A stretch of DNA of 64,000 nucleotides, taken from assembly GCA_944319735.1 (NCBI GenBank), contig CALUEU010000002.1:1-64000 (forward strand). Direction: 5' to 3'. The notes under the pieces were generated by a model. It was not told the origin of the DNA. It was given only the letters and a program-made list of their open reading frames with translations, and ran no database searches. Shown one piece after another: positions 1 to 8,754 of this stretch; the first letter of the stretch is position 1, and every line of letters starts with the position of its first letter. Made by a program: the position numbers and the translations under genes. The DNA comes from an uncultured Methanomassiliicoccus sp. GTDB lineage: Archaea; Thermoplasmatota; Thermoplasmata; Methanomassiliicoccales; Methanomassiliicoccaceae.

Positions 1-248
1 TTAAATGTATGTATTATGATCAATCATCCAGAATAATTACTAATCACAACCTATTACTAACTAGTGCGGAGGTTCCGTTAAAAACAAGCAATTTTTGTCA
101 TTTTTCTTGAGTTTTCAAGTTTCTTTTATTTTTCCCCTATTAAAACTATCGAAAAGCCAGATTTTTATATTGAGTGATTCGAAAAAAGTATTGAAATACC
201 CTTATTAGATACGGTAATCAAGAATAAAAAATGGAGGTAAATCAAAAA
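1..248. other. AT-rich intergenic region at the window edge
   Basis: No coding frame or RNA gene was recognised here. The stretch is AT-rich. A TTTTTATAT segment near 160-170 could serve as a TATA element for the small gene that follows, but the distance to its start codon (about 80 bases) makes this uncertain. Confidence 0.4.
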
Positions 249-557
249 ATGAAAATGTCAAAGAAAAATGATTGCTTGAATGAACTTTTGAAAGAAAAAA
301 CTGCTGCAAAGAATTCTTATTTTGAGTTCATCACTGCTATACTGGCAGTAATTTTGATCTGCATACAGGATGAAATGTTTTCATTTAAACAATCATTTCA
401 AAGGGTATACAAAAGTGGATGGATTTCAGTAAAAATGAAATCATGTACATATCAGAAGATATTGGAATATATTCAGTTTTTGCTCGATAATAGAATATCT
501 GTGTTATCTGGTAAAGATTTAACAAGAGTGCAGGAATGCATTCAGATCAATAAATGA
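249..557 (+). CDS. small hypothetical protein, possibly frameshifted
   Basis: I do not recognise this protein (about 102 residues). The start is set at ATG 249 because GGAGGT lies at 233-238, ten bases upstream; ATG 231 overlaps that ribosome-binding site. It has a Lys-rich N-terminus and a hydrophobic stretch around residues 27-40 that could be a membrane segment. Near the stop the -1 frame stays open for about 24 more codons (roughly 532-618) with Lys/Glu-rich, coding-like composition, so the gene may be a frameshifted remnant of a longer one. There is no operon partner; the next gene converges on it. Confidence 0.4.
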   Translation: MKMSKKNDCLNELLKEKTAAKNSYFEFITAILAVILICIQDEMFSFKQSFQRVYKSGWISVKMKSCTYQKILEYIQFLLDNRISVLSGKDLTRVQECIQINK

Positions 558-676
558 AACGATACTGAAACTGAATAAAATTGAAGAAAAGAAGAAAGAG
601 ATTTTACTGCACATTTGATGTTCGATAAACTAACTTTATGCCAAATAATCACTGCTTTTCATGAAGCATTGAATTT

Positions 677-1168
677 TTATTTAAATGCAGATAAATCCAA
701 AGTTGCAATCTTTCTGTCTTCCCCGAGGAAGTTTAATTTTCTGTGCAACATCAGCGACGGAATGTTCTTCAGACCAATGGATGATTGAACAATCTGTGCA
801 CCCTGCTTTTTAGCTTCCTGGGCCAGTCTTTGCATAAGCAGGTATCCTATACCCATTCTGCGGAACTCTTCATCAACGCAGATGTTTTCAACCCACGCCA
901 CATTCTCAACACTGTCTATCCAGTGCAGCATTTGGCTGAAAATAACCCCTATGACCTGATCTTTTTCTTTAGCTACAAAACACAGACCGGTGTCTCTGTA
1001 ATATCCAAAGGAATTTGGAGCTGAAGCACCGATTGTGTCTCTTGTTTCTTTAGGAATGTCATTATTCCAGTCTAACTCCAATGTCACTTCTGCATATTCG
1101 CGGATGCATGCCAATTCCAACATCCTGACAGAGACGCGGTCATCGTCGCTTAAAGGGACTATTTTCAT
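677..1168 (-). CDS. GNAT-family N-acetyltransferase
   Basis: This 163-residue protein is a single GNAT fold. The acetyl-CoA pyrophosphate-binding motif A is visible as VDEEFRRMGIG at about residues 98-108 (R/QxxGxG type), followed by the helix LLMQRLAQEAKKQG and the C-terminal segment LHRKLNF that is typical of motif B. The substrate cannot be read from sequence. GGAG lies just before ATG 1168, and the start abuts the argS stop at 1169, so it is probably the last gene of the aRF1-argS transcript. A role in acetylating a translation-related substrate would be speculation. Confidence 0.85.
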   Translation of the reverse strand: MKIVPLSDDDRVSVRMLELACIREYAEVTLELDWNNDIPKETRDTIGASAPNSFGYYRDTGLCFVAKEKDQVIGVIFSQMLHWIDSVENVAWVENICVDEEFRRMGIGYLLMQRLAQEAKKQGAQIVQSSIGLKNIPSLMLHRKLNFLGEDRKIATLDLSAFK

Positions 1169-2881
1169 TCACATCTCCTCTGGTGCATTCAAACCCATGA
1201 GATAAAGGGCATTTGATAGGACAACACGCGTACAGTCAACGAGGGCAAGACGTGCATCTTTGTTGTCTCCCTTCAAAACTGGAACGTATGTATAGAATAA
1301 ATTGAAAGATGCTGCCAGCTCGTGTGCGTATAAGGGAATCAAATGAATCCTGGATTTTTCACCTGCTTCTTTGATCACTGAAGGAAACTTAGCAAGTGTT
1401 TTGATCAGCTTGGTCTCATAGATGTCGCTGAGCTCTGAAAAGTCTATGTCTTTGTTGAAGCTGTCAGCCTTTTTGAGAATGCTGCAGGCCCTGGCATGTG
1501 CATATTGAACAAAAGGTGCACTGTTTCCTTCAAAGTTAAGCGCATCTTCCCAGCGGAAAACCAGCGGTTTTTCAGGCTGGACACGGAGCATGTTGTATCT
1601 TACTGCACCCCGACCGATAGCCTTTGCAATTTCATTCATTTTGTCTTCGGAAAGGTCAGATCTGCGCTTTTTCACCTCATCGAAAGCTCTAGATTCTGCT
1701 TCTTCGATGAGATCGTCCAGATTAACTACCTGACCTCTGCGCGTAGACATTTTGCCTTCTGGAAGCGATACAAAAGAGTAGAAGACGCATTCAGGACTTC
1801 TTTCCACCCCTAAAAGATGAAGGGCAATTGCGAGCTGGGCCTGCCCCAGTTTTTGATCTTCTCCTAAAATGTTAACGACCCTGTCAGCTCTGGAGAATTT
1901 GTTGAGATGATATGTCACATCCCTTGTTGTGTAAAGGGTGGTGCCGTCGCCCCTGGTAAAGAAAAATCTTGTTTCTCTGCCGTGAATGCCGAATGATTCC
2001 AGTTCAAGGTAAGAAGCTCCGTTTTCCTCTTTACAGTATTCAGAAGCTTTCAGTTTGCTGACGACTTCGGCAGCAGCACCGTTTTCGATGAATGTGGATT
2101 CCCACATGAAACTGTCAAGAGACACGTTGATAAGAGCTAAACTTTCCAAAATTCCGTCTAACATCATTTTAGCTGTTTTGCGGACTTTTTCAATTGTCTC
2201 TTTGTCTCCGTCTTCGAATTTGCGGAGCATCTGTCCGATCTCTGCGGCAACCTCAGGGTTTTCTTCCATCATCTTATTGGCTTTGCGGTAATATCCAACA
2301 AGACGGTGGTCGATTTTGTCCACCACATCATCTTCAGAACTCTTGTCAAGATGTTCCAAGCCCCAGGTGAGGATAATTACCTGTTTACCGACATCGTTGA
2401 CATAATATTCTGTAAGGATGTCATAGCCGCATGCCCTCAGACATCTGGCTAGCGTATCGCCGATAATCGGATTTCTTGCCCTTCCAATATGAATGGGTCC
2501 TGTCGGATTTACAGATGTGTGTTCCAGCAGGAGTTTTCCTGCCTTCTTTTCTCCTTTTCCATAGTCACTGCCGGTGGAAAAAATCTCTTGGAGTGTGGTA
2601 TTTGCTAACTTTCCGGAATTTATCTGGAAATTAAGGTATCCGTTTTCCGCCCACACTTTTGAAATTAATTCGGAAGTAGAAATTTTCTCTGCGGCTTCAG
2701 AGGCAATGATCATTGGAGATTTTTTAAGTGCTTTGGCAAATGGAAAGCATGGAACTGCGAAGTCGGCTATTTCGGTGGAGGGTACTTCAACATCAAATGA
2801 GGGTTCTGAAACTCCTATTTCAGACAAAGCTTTGGATGAAAGAGTCTTCACTTCATCACGGTATATCTGCAGCGGATCCAA
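1169..2881 (-). CDS. argS: arginyl-tRNA synthetase
   Basis: Class I aminoacyl-tRNA synthetase charging tRNA-Arg with arginine in the cytoplasm. The HIGH signature is HIGR at residues 131-134 inside VNPTGPIHIGRARN, and the KMSK equivalent is EGKMSTRRG around residue 375. The N-terminal 100 residues match the Add-1 tRNA-binding domain and the C-terminus the DALR anticodon-binding domain (YAHARACSILKKA onward). The 570-residue length is normal for the family. It starts 2 bases after the aRF1 stop and ends directly before the acetyltransferase start, so the three genes probably form one transcript. Confidence 0.97.
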   Translation of the reverse strand: MDPLQIYRDEVKTLSSKALSEIGVSEPSFDVEVPSTEIADFAVPCFPFAKALKKSPMIIASEAAEKISTSELISKVWAENGYLNFQINSGKLANTTLQEIFSTGSDYGKGEKKAGKLLLEHTSVNPTGPIHIGRARNPIIGDTLARCLRACGYDILTEYYVNDVGKQVIILTWGLEHLDKSSEDDVVDKIDHRLVGYYRKANKMMEENPEVAAEIGQMLRKFEDGDKETIEKVRKTAKMMLDGILESLALINVSLDSFMWESTFIENGAAAEVVSKLKASEYCKEENGASYLELESFGIHGRETRFFFTRGDGTTLYTTRDVTYHLNKFSRADRVVNILGEDQKLGQAQLAIALHLLGVERSPECVFYSFVSLPEGKMSTRRGQVVNLDDLIEEAESRAFDEVKKRRSDLSEDKMNEIAKAIGRGAVRYNMLRVQPEKPLVFRWEDALNFEGNSAPFVQYAHARACSILKKADSFNKDIDFSELSDIYETKLIKTLAKFPSVIKEAGEKSRIHLIPLYAHELAASFNLFYTYVPVLKGDNKDARLALVDCTRVVLSNALYLMGLNAPEEM

Positions 2882-2883
2882 CT

Positions 2884-4137
2884 TTACATTCCCCCTATGT
2901 TATAACGCAGAATGGCTGCAAGGCCTCCGAACGCTCTAAGAAGAATGTCCCCTTCCTCCGAATCAACTGTCAGAAGCTCCACTTTGGTTCCTACCTGGTC
3001 AGCGTCATCATAAAATGCATCAATGAAATCTTTTGATTCTATGATTTCAGGAGATGAGGGAGATTTGCACTGCGGACACTGTATGTGATCCTCATCAGGC
3101 ACAGTTATCTCCATTTCACCGCAGTTCTGACAGTTTATTTTTACACGTTTGAGTCTTATGCCTTCAGAAATCAGCAGGGTGTCAATAGCACCTAATGCTA
3201 ACGCATGGCGGACCTCGTCTTCACCATAGCAGGATAAACCGCCGTCCGGCTTTCTCAGTTCTCTGAAAAAGCGCTGCATTAATTCTTTCTCGCGATTAAG
3301 ACTCAGATCTGTCAGAATGGTCTTTGCGTTTTCCACAAGTTCCTTCAGCCCGTATTCGTCAGTGTAACTTGTATCTACAGGATCGAGAACTTTCTTTCTC
3401 AGTTCATGGTTGAGATACTCTTCAGTGATGAAGAATTTTTTAGTATCTCCAGGACCGCCGATGAGGACTCCGAGCAAAGAGTCTTGATTCAGGAATGCGT
3501 CGTCTGCAATCTCTGCGACTTTCTTGAAGAATTCATGAGCTGCGATTTCAATCAAACGCTCAAAACGAAGTGCTGACTGACCTCCGCGGCCGTGTTTTGA
3601 CGGTACAAAAGACTGAACATTTTTCAGCACAATGATGCTTGTTCCTTTCAAAAGACCTACTGTAGCTTCGGATCTGTCTATGACTATGAGGCCAAATGTT
3701 TCCTTATCATCAAGCATGCCCCAGAGCTTTTCTGTATAGAACTCTGAATCGCATCGGTACATAAAAGAAGTGATCGGCTCCGGGGGCTCTAACACAAACT
3801 GTACCTGTTTGGTCTGATCTCCGGCTGTCGGAGCTTCCCCGATGAAGAATATGACCCCGTTTGGCGGCGGGGTTTTGAAGTACTTTAATCTGGCCAATAT
3901 GGATTCTATGGCTCCTGACACAGCTTTTTGAGTTCGCTTGCTCTTGATATTTTGAGACTGTGATAACTCTCCTCGGAGGTAGTTTGCTACATCTGATATC
4001 TGCTTGTCAGGAGGTACATAAACAGAAACGAGTTCGGTTCCGCGACCATGAATATCTCTAATCTCTTCTAACGCGCGCTTAAAATCATACCTGCGCTTTT
4101 CCATTTGTCTTTCATAATCGCCCTCGTCAGCAACCAT
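2884..4137 (-). CDS. prf1: peptide chain release factor aRF1
   Basis: Archaeal class I release factor that decodes stop codons and triggers peptidyl-tRNA hydrolysis. Numbered from the upstream ATG at 4197, the stop-codon reading motifs are intact: NIKS at 83-86 and YxCxxxF as YRCDSEF at 147-153. The catalytic GGQ loop is at 205-207 in KHGRGGQSAL. A four-Cys cluster (CQNCG...CPQC) lies near the C-terminus. I place the start at ATG 4137 (417 residues), which fits the usual family length of about 415; ATG 4197 and 4104 are alternatives. There is no visible change in the decoding motifs that would point to restricted stop recognition. Confidence 0.95.
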   Translation of the reverse strand: MVADEGDYERQMEKRRYDFKRALEEIRDIHGRGTELVSVYVPPDKQISDVANYLRGELSQSQNIKSKRTQKAVSGAIESILARLKYFKTPPPNGVIFFIGEAPTAGDQTKQVQFVLEPPEPITSFMYRCDSEFYTEKLWGMLDDKETFGLIVIDRSEATVGLLKGTSIIVLKNVQSFVPSKHGRGGQSALRFERLIEIAAHEFFKKVAEIADDAFLNQDSLLGVLIGGPGDTKKFFITEEYLNHELRKKVLDPVDTSYTDEYGLKELVENAKTILTDLSLNREKELMQRFFRELRKPDGGLSCYGEDEVRHALALGAIDTLLISEGIRLKRVKINCQNCGEMEITVPDEDHIQCPQCKSPSSPEIIESKDFIDAFYDDADQVGTKVELLTVDSEEGDILLRAFGGLAAILRYNIGGM

Positions 4138-4196
4138 CTGATACCACTCTTTTTTTAATGCAAGAAGTGATGCGGTATAAAACTTTGGTGATTTCA

Positions 4197-4880
4197 TTGG
4201 ATAAAGTTGTCATATCGCTAGGGGGATCCATTTTAATCCCGGGGGAAAATGATGGGAAATTCCTTTTTGACATTGCAGAGCTTCTTAAAGAAATGTCAAA
4301 ATCATATCAGTTGTATGTTGTCTGCGGCGGAGGAAAGGTTGCAAGGTACTACATCAACACAGCTAGGGATATGGGCGCAACAGAGTATGATCTAGATACA
4401 TTGGGAATAATGACTACAAGAGTTAATGCTAAAATGTTGCAGCTGGCATTGAAAGATGTATCAAACAATGAAATTCCTGAAACGGTTGAAGAAGCTTCAA
4501 GATTGGGAGTTGAAGGAAAAATCGTGATCATGGGCGGTACAGTACCAGGTCACACAACAGATGGAGTCAGTGCGTCTCTGGCAGAAGCTGTAGGGGCGGC
4601 AAGAGTTGTAAACGCCACGTCTGTAGATGGTGTGTATACTGCAGACCCTAAGAAAGATCCTCAGGCAAAGAAAATATCAAAAATGAGCTTTTCAGAACTG
4701 AATGAGATGTTAAAGGAAGGCCATGATGCCGGTAAATCCGGGGTCTTTGACACCATGGGTGCAGAGATCGTCATGCGCAACCGCTTACCTCTTATGATTG
4801 TATCTGGAAGAGATCTTGAAGAAATGAGAAAGGCCATTTGCGGAAGTTCTGATATTAAAGGAACTATCATCTCTGATTAA
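4197..4880 (+). CDS. pyrH: archaeal UMP kinase
   Basis: Amino acid kinase-family enzyme phosphorylating UMP to UDP in pyrimidine nucleotide synthesis. The N-terminal nucleotide-binding stretch DKVVISLGGSILIPG and the later ATSVDGVYTADPKK segment are characteristic. The start is set at TTG 4197 (227 residues) because the kinase fold begins immediately there; ATG 4158 would add 13 residues not expected in this family. A weak GGTG lies six bases upstream. The gene is divergent from aRF1, and its TAA stop shares a TTAA tetramer with the converging dtdA stop. Confidence 0.93.
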   Translation: MDKVVISLGGSILIPGENDGKFLFDIAELLKEMSKSYQLYVVCGGGKVARYYINTARDMGATEYDLDTLGIMTTRVNAKMLQLALKDVSNNEIPETVEEASRLGVEGKIVIMGGTVPGHTTDGVSASLAEAVGAARVVNATSVDGVYTADPKKDPQAKKISKMSFSELNEMLKEGHDAGKSGVFDTMGAEIVMRNRLPLMIVSGRDLEEMRKAICGSSDIKGTIISD

Positions 4881-5713
4881 TCAATCAGCTCAAGTGATGA
4901 TGAATCGAGGAGTGTGGCTCCGACATCATCTATCACTTTCCTTACAACATCTGCCTGCTCTTTTTTCATTGATTTTCTGTGTACAAAAACAAGATCTGTG
5001 TTGCTGTTTTCCATAGCCTTGATTACCATCGATGAAAGTTTTTCCGCATCGTTGAAGTCAATAGCATAATTAGGAATCATGTGGCCGAAATCAAGCTTTT
5101 TAGAAATGGCAGTTTCTGTGAATCTGGGAGCATAATGTCCCCCGCCGATTCCTACGGCGATGGGATACGATTTATTCTCAGAAGCTGAGAATAACGCCGA
5201 AGCCATTGCCTTTGAGGCATCTGCATTTGTCCATTCTGCTTCAGTACTTCCTATCTCCATGAATAGAGTCGGAGTTTCAAGCAGAGGGCCGTGATGGGTA
5301 ACTTCAAAGACGACATCATAGTCAGGAAGACACTCAGCAGATTTTTTTATGGAGCGCAGAAGAGCACTCATGAGATGAGGAGATGCTGGAGTCAGTTCAT
5401 TGTCTTTCCCGCCTAAATTAGCTTCAGCCCAATTGCCGATTGGGTGCACTGTAAGGGCTTTCTTCTCTGATGCGGATTTATGCTTAGATAAGAATATTAT
5501 ATTATCCGGGATGATTCCTAACTCTTTAACAATCTCTTTGTCAAGGTCGTTGTAATAGACATGGTGCTCTTGAATCGTTATCAAAAGCAGATTATCTTTC
5601 AAGAATGCAGGACTGCCATGGAAATCTGCGTAATCCATCCAGACATCGGATAGAATTGCATTTTTGAGATTCATACTTGCAGAATCTGGAGTGCTGCAGA
5701 CCAATACATTCAT
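4877..5713 (-). CDS. dtdA: D-aminoacyl-tRNA deacylase, DtdA type
   Basis: Hydrolyses D-amino acids mischarged onto tRNA, protecting translation. It belongs to the archaeal/plant GEK1-like family rather than bacterial Dtd. Diagnostic segments are HPIGNW (about residues 85-90), EVTHHGPLLETPTLFMEIGSTEAEW (about 137-160) and GIGGGHYAPRFT (about 188-200). The 278-residue length is normal. Neighbouring aminoacyl-tRNA synthetases and aRF1 fit a translation quality-control role. The stop overlaps the UMP kinase stop by four bases, and the start lies four bases from the divergent TPR regulator. Confidence 0.93.
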   Translation of the reverse strand: MNVLVCSTPDSASMNLKNAILSDVWMDYADFHGSPAFLKDNLLLITIQEHHVYYNDLDKEIVKELGIIPDNIIFLSKHKSASEKKALTVHPIGNWAEANLGGKDNELTPASPHLMSALLRSIKKSAECLPDYDVVFEVTHHGPLLETPTLFMEIGSTEAEWTNADASKAMASALFSASENKSYPIAVGIGGGHYAPRFTETAISKKLDFGHMIPNYAIDFNDAEKLSSMVIKAMENSNTDLVFVHRKSMKKEQADVVRKVIDDVGATLLDSSSLELID

Positions 5714-5716
5714 GCC

Positions 5717-7105
5717 ATGGAGATTTACAAGATAGTATTTTTTATAATCGGCGTTAACGAACCGTTTTTTAATGAAGACTGCAATCAGGAAGCGGAGATA
5801 CAGTTGTCGAGTAGTCTAACGGTTGCAGATAGAATAGTGATTCATCTATCCAATTACACAAAATACCTTGAATCATACGATGTTCCGATAGACATAAGTC
5901 AAGATGGTATAGCTGCAGGTCTAAGGATTTCCAGAGCTCATGCCACGATTGAACTAAAGAAACTAAAAGAAAATGGATATGTGACGGAAAAGCAGTCACA
6001 TATCAAGAAAGGGAAGACTCGGAGGAAAGTGTATTTTCTTTCACCCAAAGGTGAAGAGCGGGTTGCTGAGATACTCAAATATGTAGAAGAAAACGATATT
6101 GATCTCAGCAGATATCAGGATATCAGGAAATGTAAAGGACCAGATTTATGGAACAGCCTGGATGAGAAATTCAAACCGATTATCGCCATGGCTTCAGTAT
6201 TCAGAAAACCATTCAGCAGAGATGTTCTTCCAGATATCAGTGTATCTCTTCTGCCTGTTGATGAAAAAGGAATGGTTGACCTGCCGCAGGAGATCAAGGA
6301 GTATGTGCTCTCTGTAACAGACTCAAACAGAATTGAAGACTATCACAATTTTGCTGCAGACTACTGGCTGCACTGCGATGAGATTAAAGAAGTTCTATAT
6401 CATCTTGTTATGGCCAAGCGATATAATGATGCTGAGATTCTGCTGTACAACCATGCTGCAGAATTGATGCTCTCTCCTGATGATGAACTGTTTGAGACTG
6501 TTTCTAACATCAGAGATATGACGCCGGGATACAGTGACGTTGTCCACTATGTGCAAGCAGAAATGGCAAGAAGGATCGGCCGTGCTGAGTACTGCCTAAT
6601 TCTGACTAAAATGATGGAGGCCTCGAGCATACCTTCTGAAAGGTTCAAAGGTTATTTGATTGAGGGAAAACTCCACATGGATCATGAGGAGTATCATTTA
6701 GCATACAGATCATTCATCAGAGCACGTGGGGTGTTTGATGATCATGTTGATACAAACATTGAATGCTGCATTGCAGAGTCCCTTCTGAAAAATGAAGATA
6801 TCCATGAAGCCCAGGAAATTCTAATGAGGCTCGTATCACAAGGATTCAAAGACTATGATGATGAAGCCAGAGCGTACTATTTGCTGGGAACGATAGCTAT
6901 CAAAACAGGAGATGACGACGAAGCCCTGAGAATGTTTACAATTTCAAGAAGGGCGATGATAAAACGTCAGTCTGAGATTTTAACTACACTGTCAAACGAG
7001 AATTTCTCCGTCGGCATGAGAAGTAAAGCAATAGAGTATGCATTAATGGCAGACGAATGTATGTTAAACCTGCCGGCGGTAGAGCCTTCAAAGGCTAGGA
7101 AATAA
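5717..7105 (+). CDS. winged-helix protein with TPR-like repeats
   Basis: No specific function recognised. Residues about 35-115 form a MarR/wHTH-like DNA-binding domain: a recognition-helix region GIAAGLRISRAHATIELKKL is followed by a wing containing KKGKTRRKVYF. Residues about 210-460 are helical, TPR-like repeats (for example YYLLGTIAIKTGDDDEALRMF). This layout suggests a ligand- or partner-sensing transcription factor. The start is uncertain: the first roughly 30 residues are hydrophobic and atypical, so initiation may lie downstream. The gene is divergent from dtdA with a very short shared promoter region, and convergent with pheS. Confidence 0.75.
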   Translation: MEIYKIVFFIIGVNEPFFNEDCNQEAEIQLSSSLTVADRIVIHLSNYTKYLESYDVPIDISQDGIAAGLRISRAHATIELKKLKENGYVTEKQSHIKKGKTRRKVYFLSPKGEERVAEILKYVEENDIDLSRYQDIRKCKGPDLWNSLDEKFKPIIAMASVFRKPFSRDVLPDISVSLLPVDEKGMVDLPQEIKEYVLSVTDSNRIEDYHNFAADYWLHCDEIKEVLYHLVMAKRYNDAEILLYNHAAELMLSPDDELFETVSNIRDMTPGYSDVVHYVQAEMARRIGRAEYCLILTKMMEASSIPSERFKGYLIEGKLHMDHEEYHLAYRSFIRARGVFDDHVDTNIECCIAESLLKNEDIHEAQEILMRLVSQGFKDYDDEARAYYLLGTIAIKTGDDDEALRMFTISRRAMIKRQSEILTTLSNENFSVGMRSKAIEYALMADECMLNLPAVEPSKARK

Positions 7106-7217
7106 TTTGCAGTGATAAATTGAGATTTTTCCAAAATAGATGAAAAAGAATATCCTCAAGACTAGCTGACGAGCATAAAGAAAACATAGAGATTAAGATT
7201 TTATCAAAAGAAAAATA

Positions 7218-8723
7218 TTAGATGAGAGGATTTTCCCTCAGCATCTCGATGTCGCTGATGTAAAGATCTCTCAGATCTTTTAGATTCCATCTCAACATAG
7301 CTAACCTTTCAAATCCCATACCCCATGCCAAAACAGGGTGTTTTATTCCAAAAGGCTCGGTAACTTCTGGACGGAATACACCGGCTCCGCCGAGTTCCAT
7401 CCATTTTCCCCTGAATTTGACCTCTACTTCTAATGAAGGTTCTACGTAAGGGAAATATCCCGGACGGAATCTTACGTCTTTGAAACCCATGCGGCGGTAG
7501 AATTCTTTGATAATCCCGCACAGCATGTCGAAGTTTGCATCTTTATCCATTATAATTCCTTCGATCTGCGTGAATTCCGGAAGGTGCGTGGCATCGATGG
7601 CTTCTTTTCTGAAAACTTTACTGAGTGAGAAAACTTTTACCGGAGGTTCTGTGTGTTTACTGAGATACTTAATACTGTTTGGAGTAGTATGAGTTCTCAA
7701 AAGCAGCTTTTCTGCTTCCTCCTTTGACCACTTTGTACCCCATCCAGTAGAGCCGGTATTGCCACCGTTCTCATGGATTGCTGCTACTTTTTCAACTACT
7801 GGGTCATCTAAATCAACACGCTGTGGATGTGCCAGATAGAAGGTATCCTGCAGCTCTCTGGCCGGATGGTCCTGCGGTGTGAAAAGAGCGTCCATGTTCC
7901 AGAAGGCAGGCTGCACATACTGTTCATCGATTTCTTTGAATCCCATGCTGGTAAAGATGGTTCTAATCTCATCGGCTATGATGCTTAGAGGATGTTTTTT
8001 ACCGGGATAGATTGCAGGTGCAAATGTCCTGACATCATATTTTCTGATGGCAACATCTTTCCATTTTCCACTCTGGATCAATTCTGGAGTCAGTTGTGCT
8101 ACTTCTTCCTTAACTTCTAATCCGCTGTTCACAACTTCTTTTCCCAGATCAGTCAATGTAAGTATTCTGTCTGTGACTATATGTTCAGATATGAGGTCCT
8201 GCCTGGATTTTAATTGAGCTACAGCTTTTGGATCCAGATCAGACTCGTGTGCCTCGCCGTTTGATAAGATTTTCAAAACCTTTTCATCATCTGTCTCAGT
8301 TTTGGATTTTCCCTCTTCTGTAACAATGATCATTGTTTTGCCAGATGATTTGTCAATGGATGCAAGATTCTTTTTTCTTAACCAGCCGAGAGCGATAGAA
8401 ACTTCAGAGCTGTCAACAGCTTTTGACAGCTCTGCCATCTCTATTTCACCGCCGTGGTTCAAGATATAATCTAGTGCCCTCCTTTCAGGAAGAGGCGTAT
8501 CTAACGGCTTTTTGAGAGAATAACATTTATAAGAGGTCTCAGAAAGAGTGATTAGTCCTTTAGCATTGAGCCAGGAAGCAGCATTCATGACTTCGACCAG
8601 CTGATCAAAAGCACCGGCAGAGAATATTTCTTCAGGAGAAGTCGGTTTATCTTTCGATGCTAGCGCTAGAAGTAGCCTTGATTCATTAGCATTTAGGCCT
8701 TCTAGAATTTCTGAGACATTCAT
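7218..8723 (-). CDS. pheS: phenylalanyl-tRNA synthetase alpha subunit
   Basis: Catalytic class II subunit of the alpha2-beta2 enzyme charging tRNA-Phe. The N-terminal 230 residues are a set of winged-helix-like tRNA-binding modules usual in archaeal PheS. The catalytic core follows with motif 2 FRKEAIDATHLPEFTQIEG (about 372-390) and motif 3 GMGFERLAMLRW near 478. The 501-residue length is normal. The beta subunit pheT is not in the window. The gene lies 31 bases downstream of trpS on the same strand, so the two may be cotranscribed. Confidence 0.96.
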   Translation of the reverse strand: MNVSEILEGLNANESRLLLALASKDKPTSPEEIFSAGAFDQLVEVMNAASWLNAKGLITLSETSYKCYSLKKPLDTPLPERRALDYILNHGGEIEMAELSKAVDSSEVSIALGWLRKKNLASIDKSSGKTMIIVTEEGKSKTETDDEKVLKILSNGEAHESDLDPKAVAQLKSRQDLISEHIVTDRILTLTDLGKEVVNSGLEVKEEVAQLTPELIQSGKWKDVAIRKYDVRTFAPAIYPGKKHPLSIIADEIRTIFTSMGFKEIDEQYVQPAFWNMDALFTPQDHPARELQDTFYLAHPQRVDLDDPVVEKVAAIHENGGNTGSTGWGTKWSKEEAEKLLLRTHTTPNSIKYLSKHTEPPVKVFSLSKVFRKEAIDATHLPEFTQIEGIIMDKDANFDMLCGIIKEFYRRMGFKDVRFRPGYFPYVEPSLEVEVKFRGKWMELGGAGVFRPEVTEPFGIKHPVLAWGMGFERLAMLRWNLKDLRDLYISDIEMLRENPLI

Positions 8724-8754
8724 GAAGAGAGGAAAAACGCATTAGTAATTAAGA

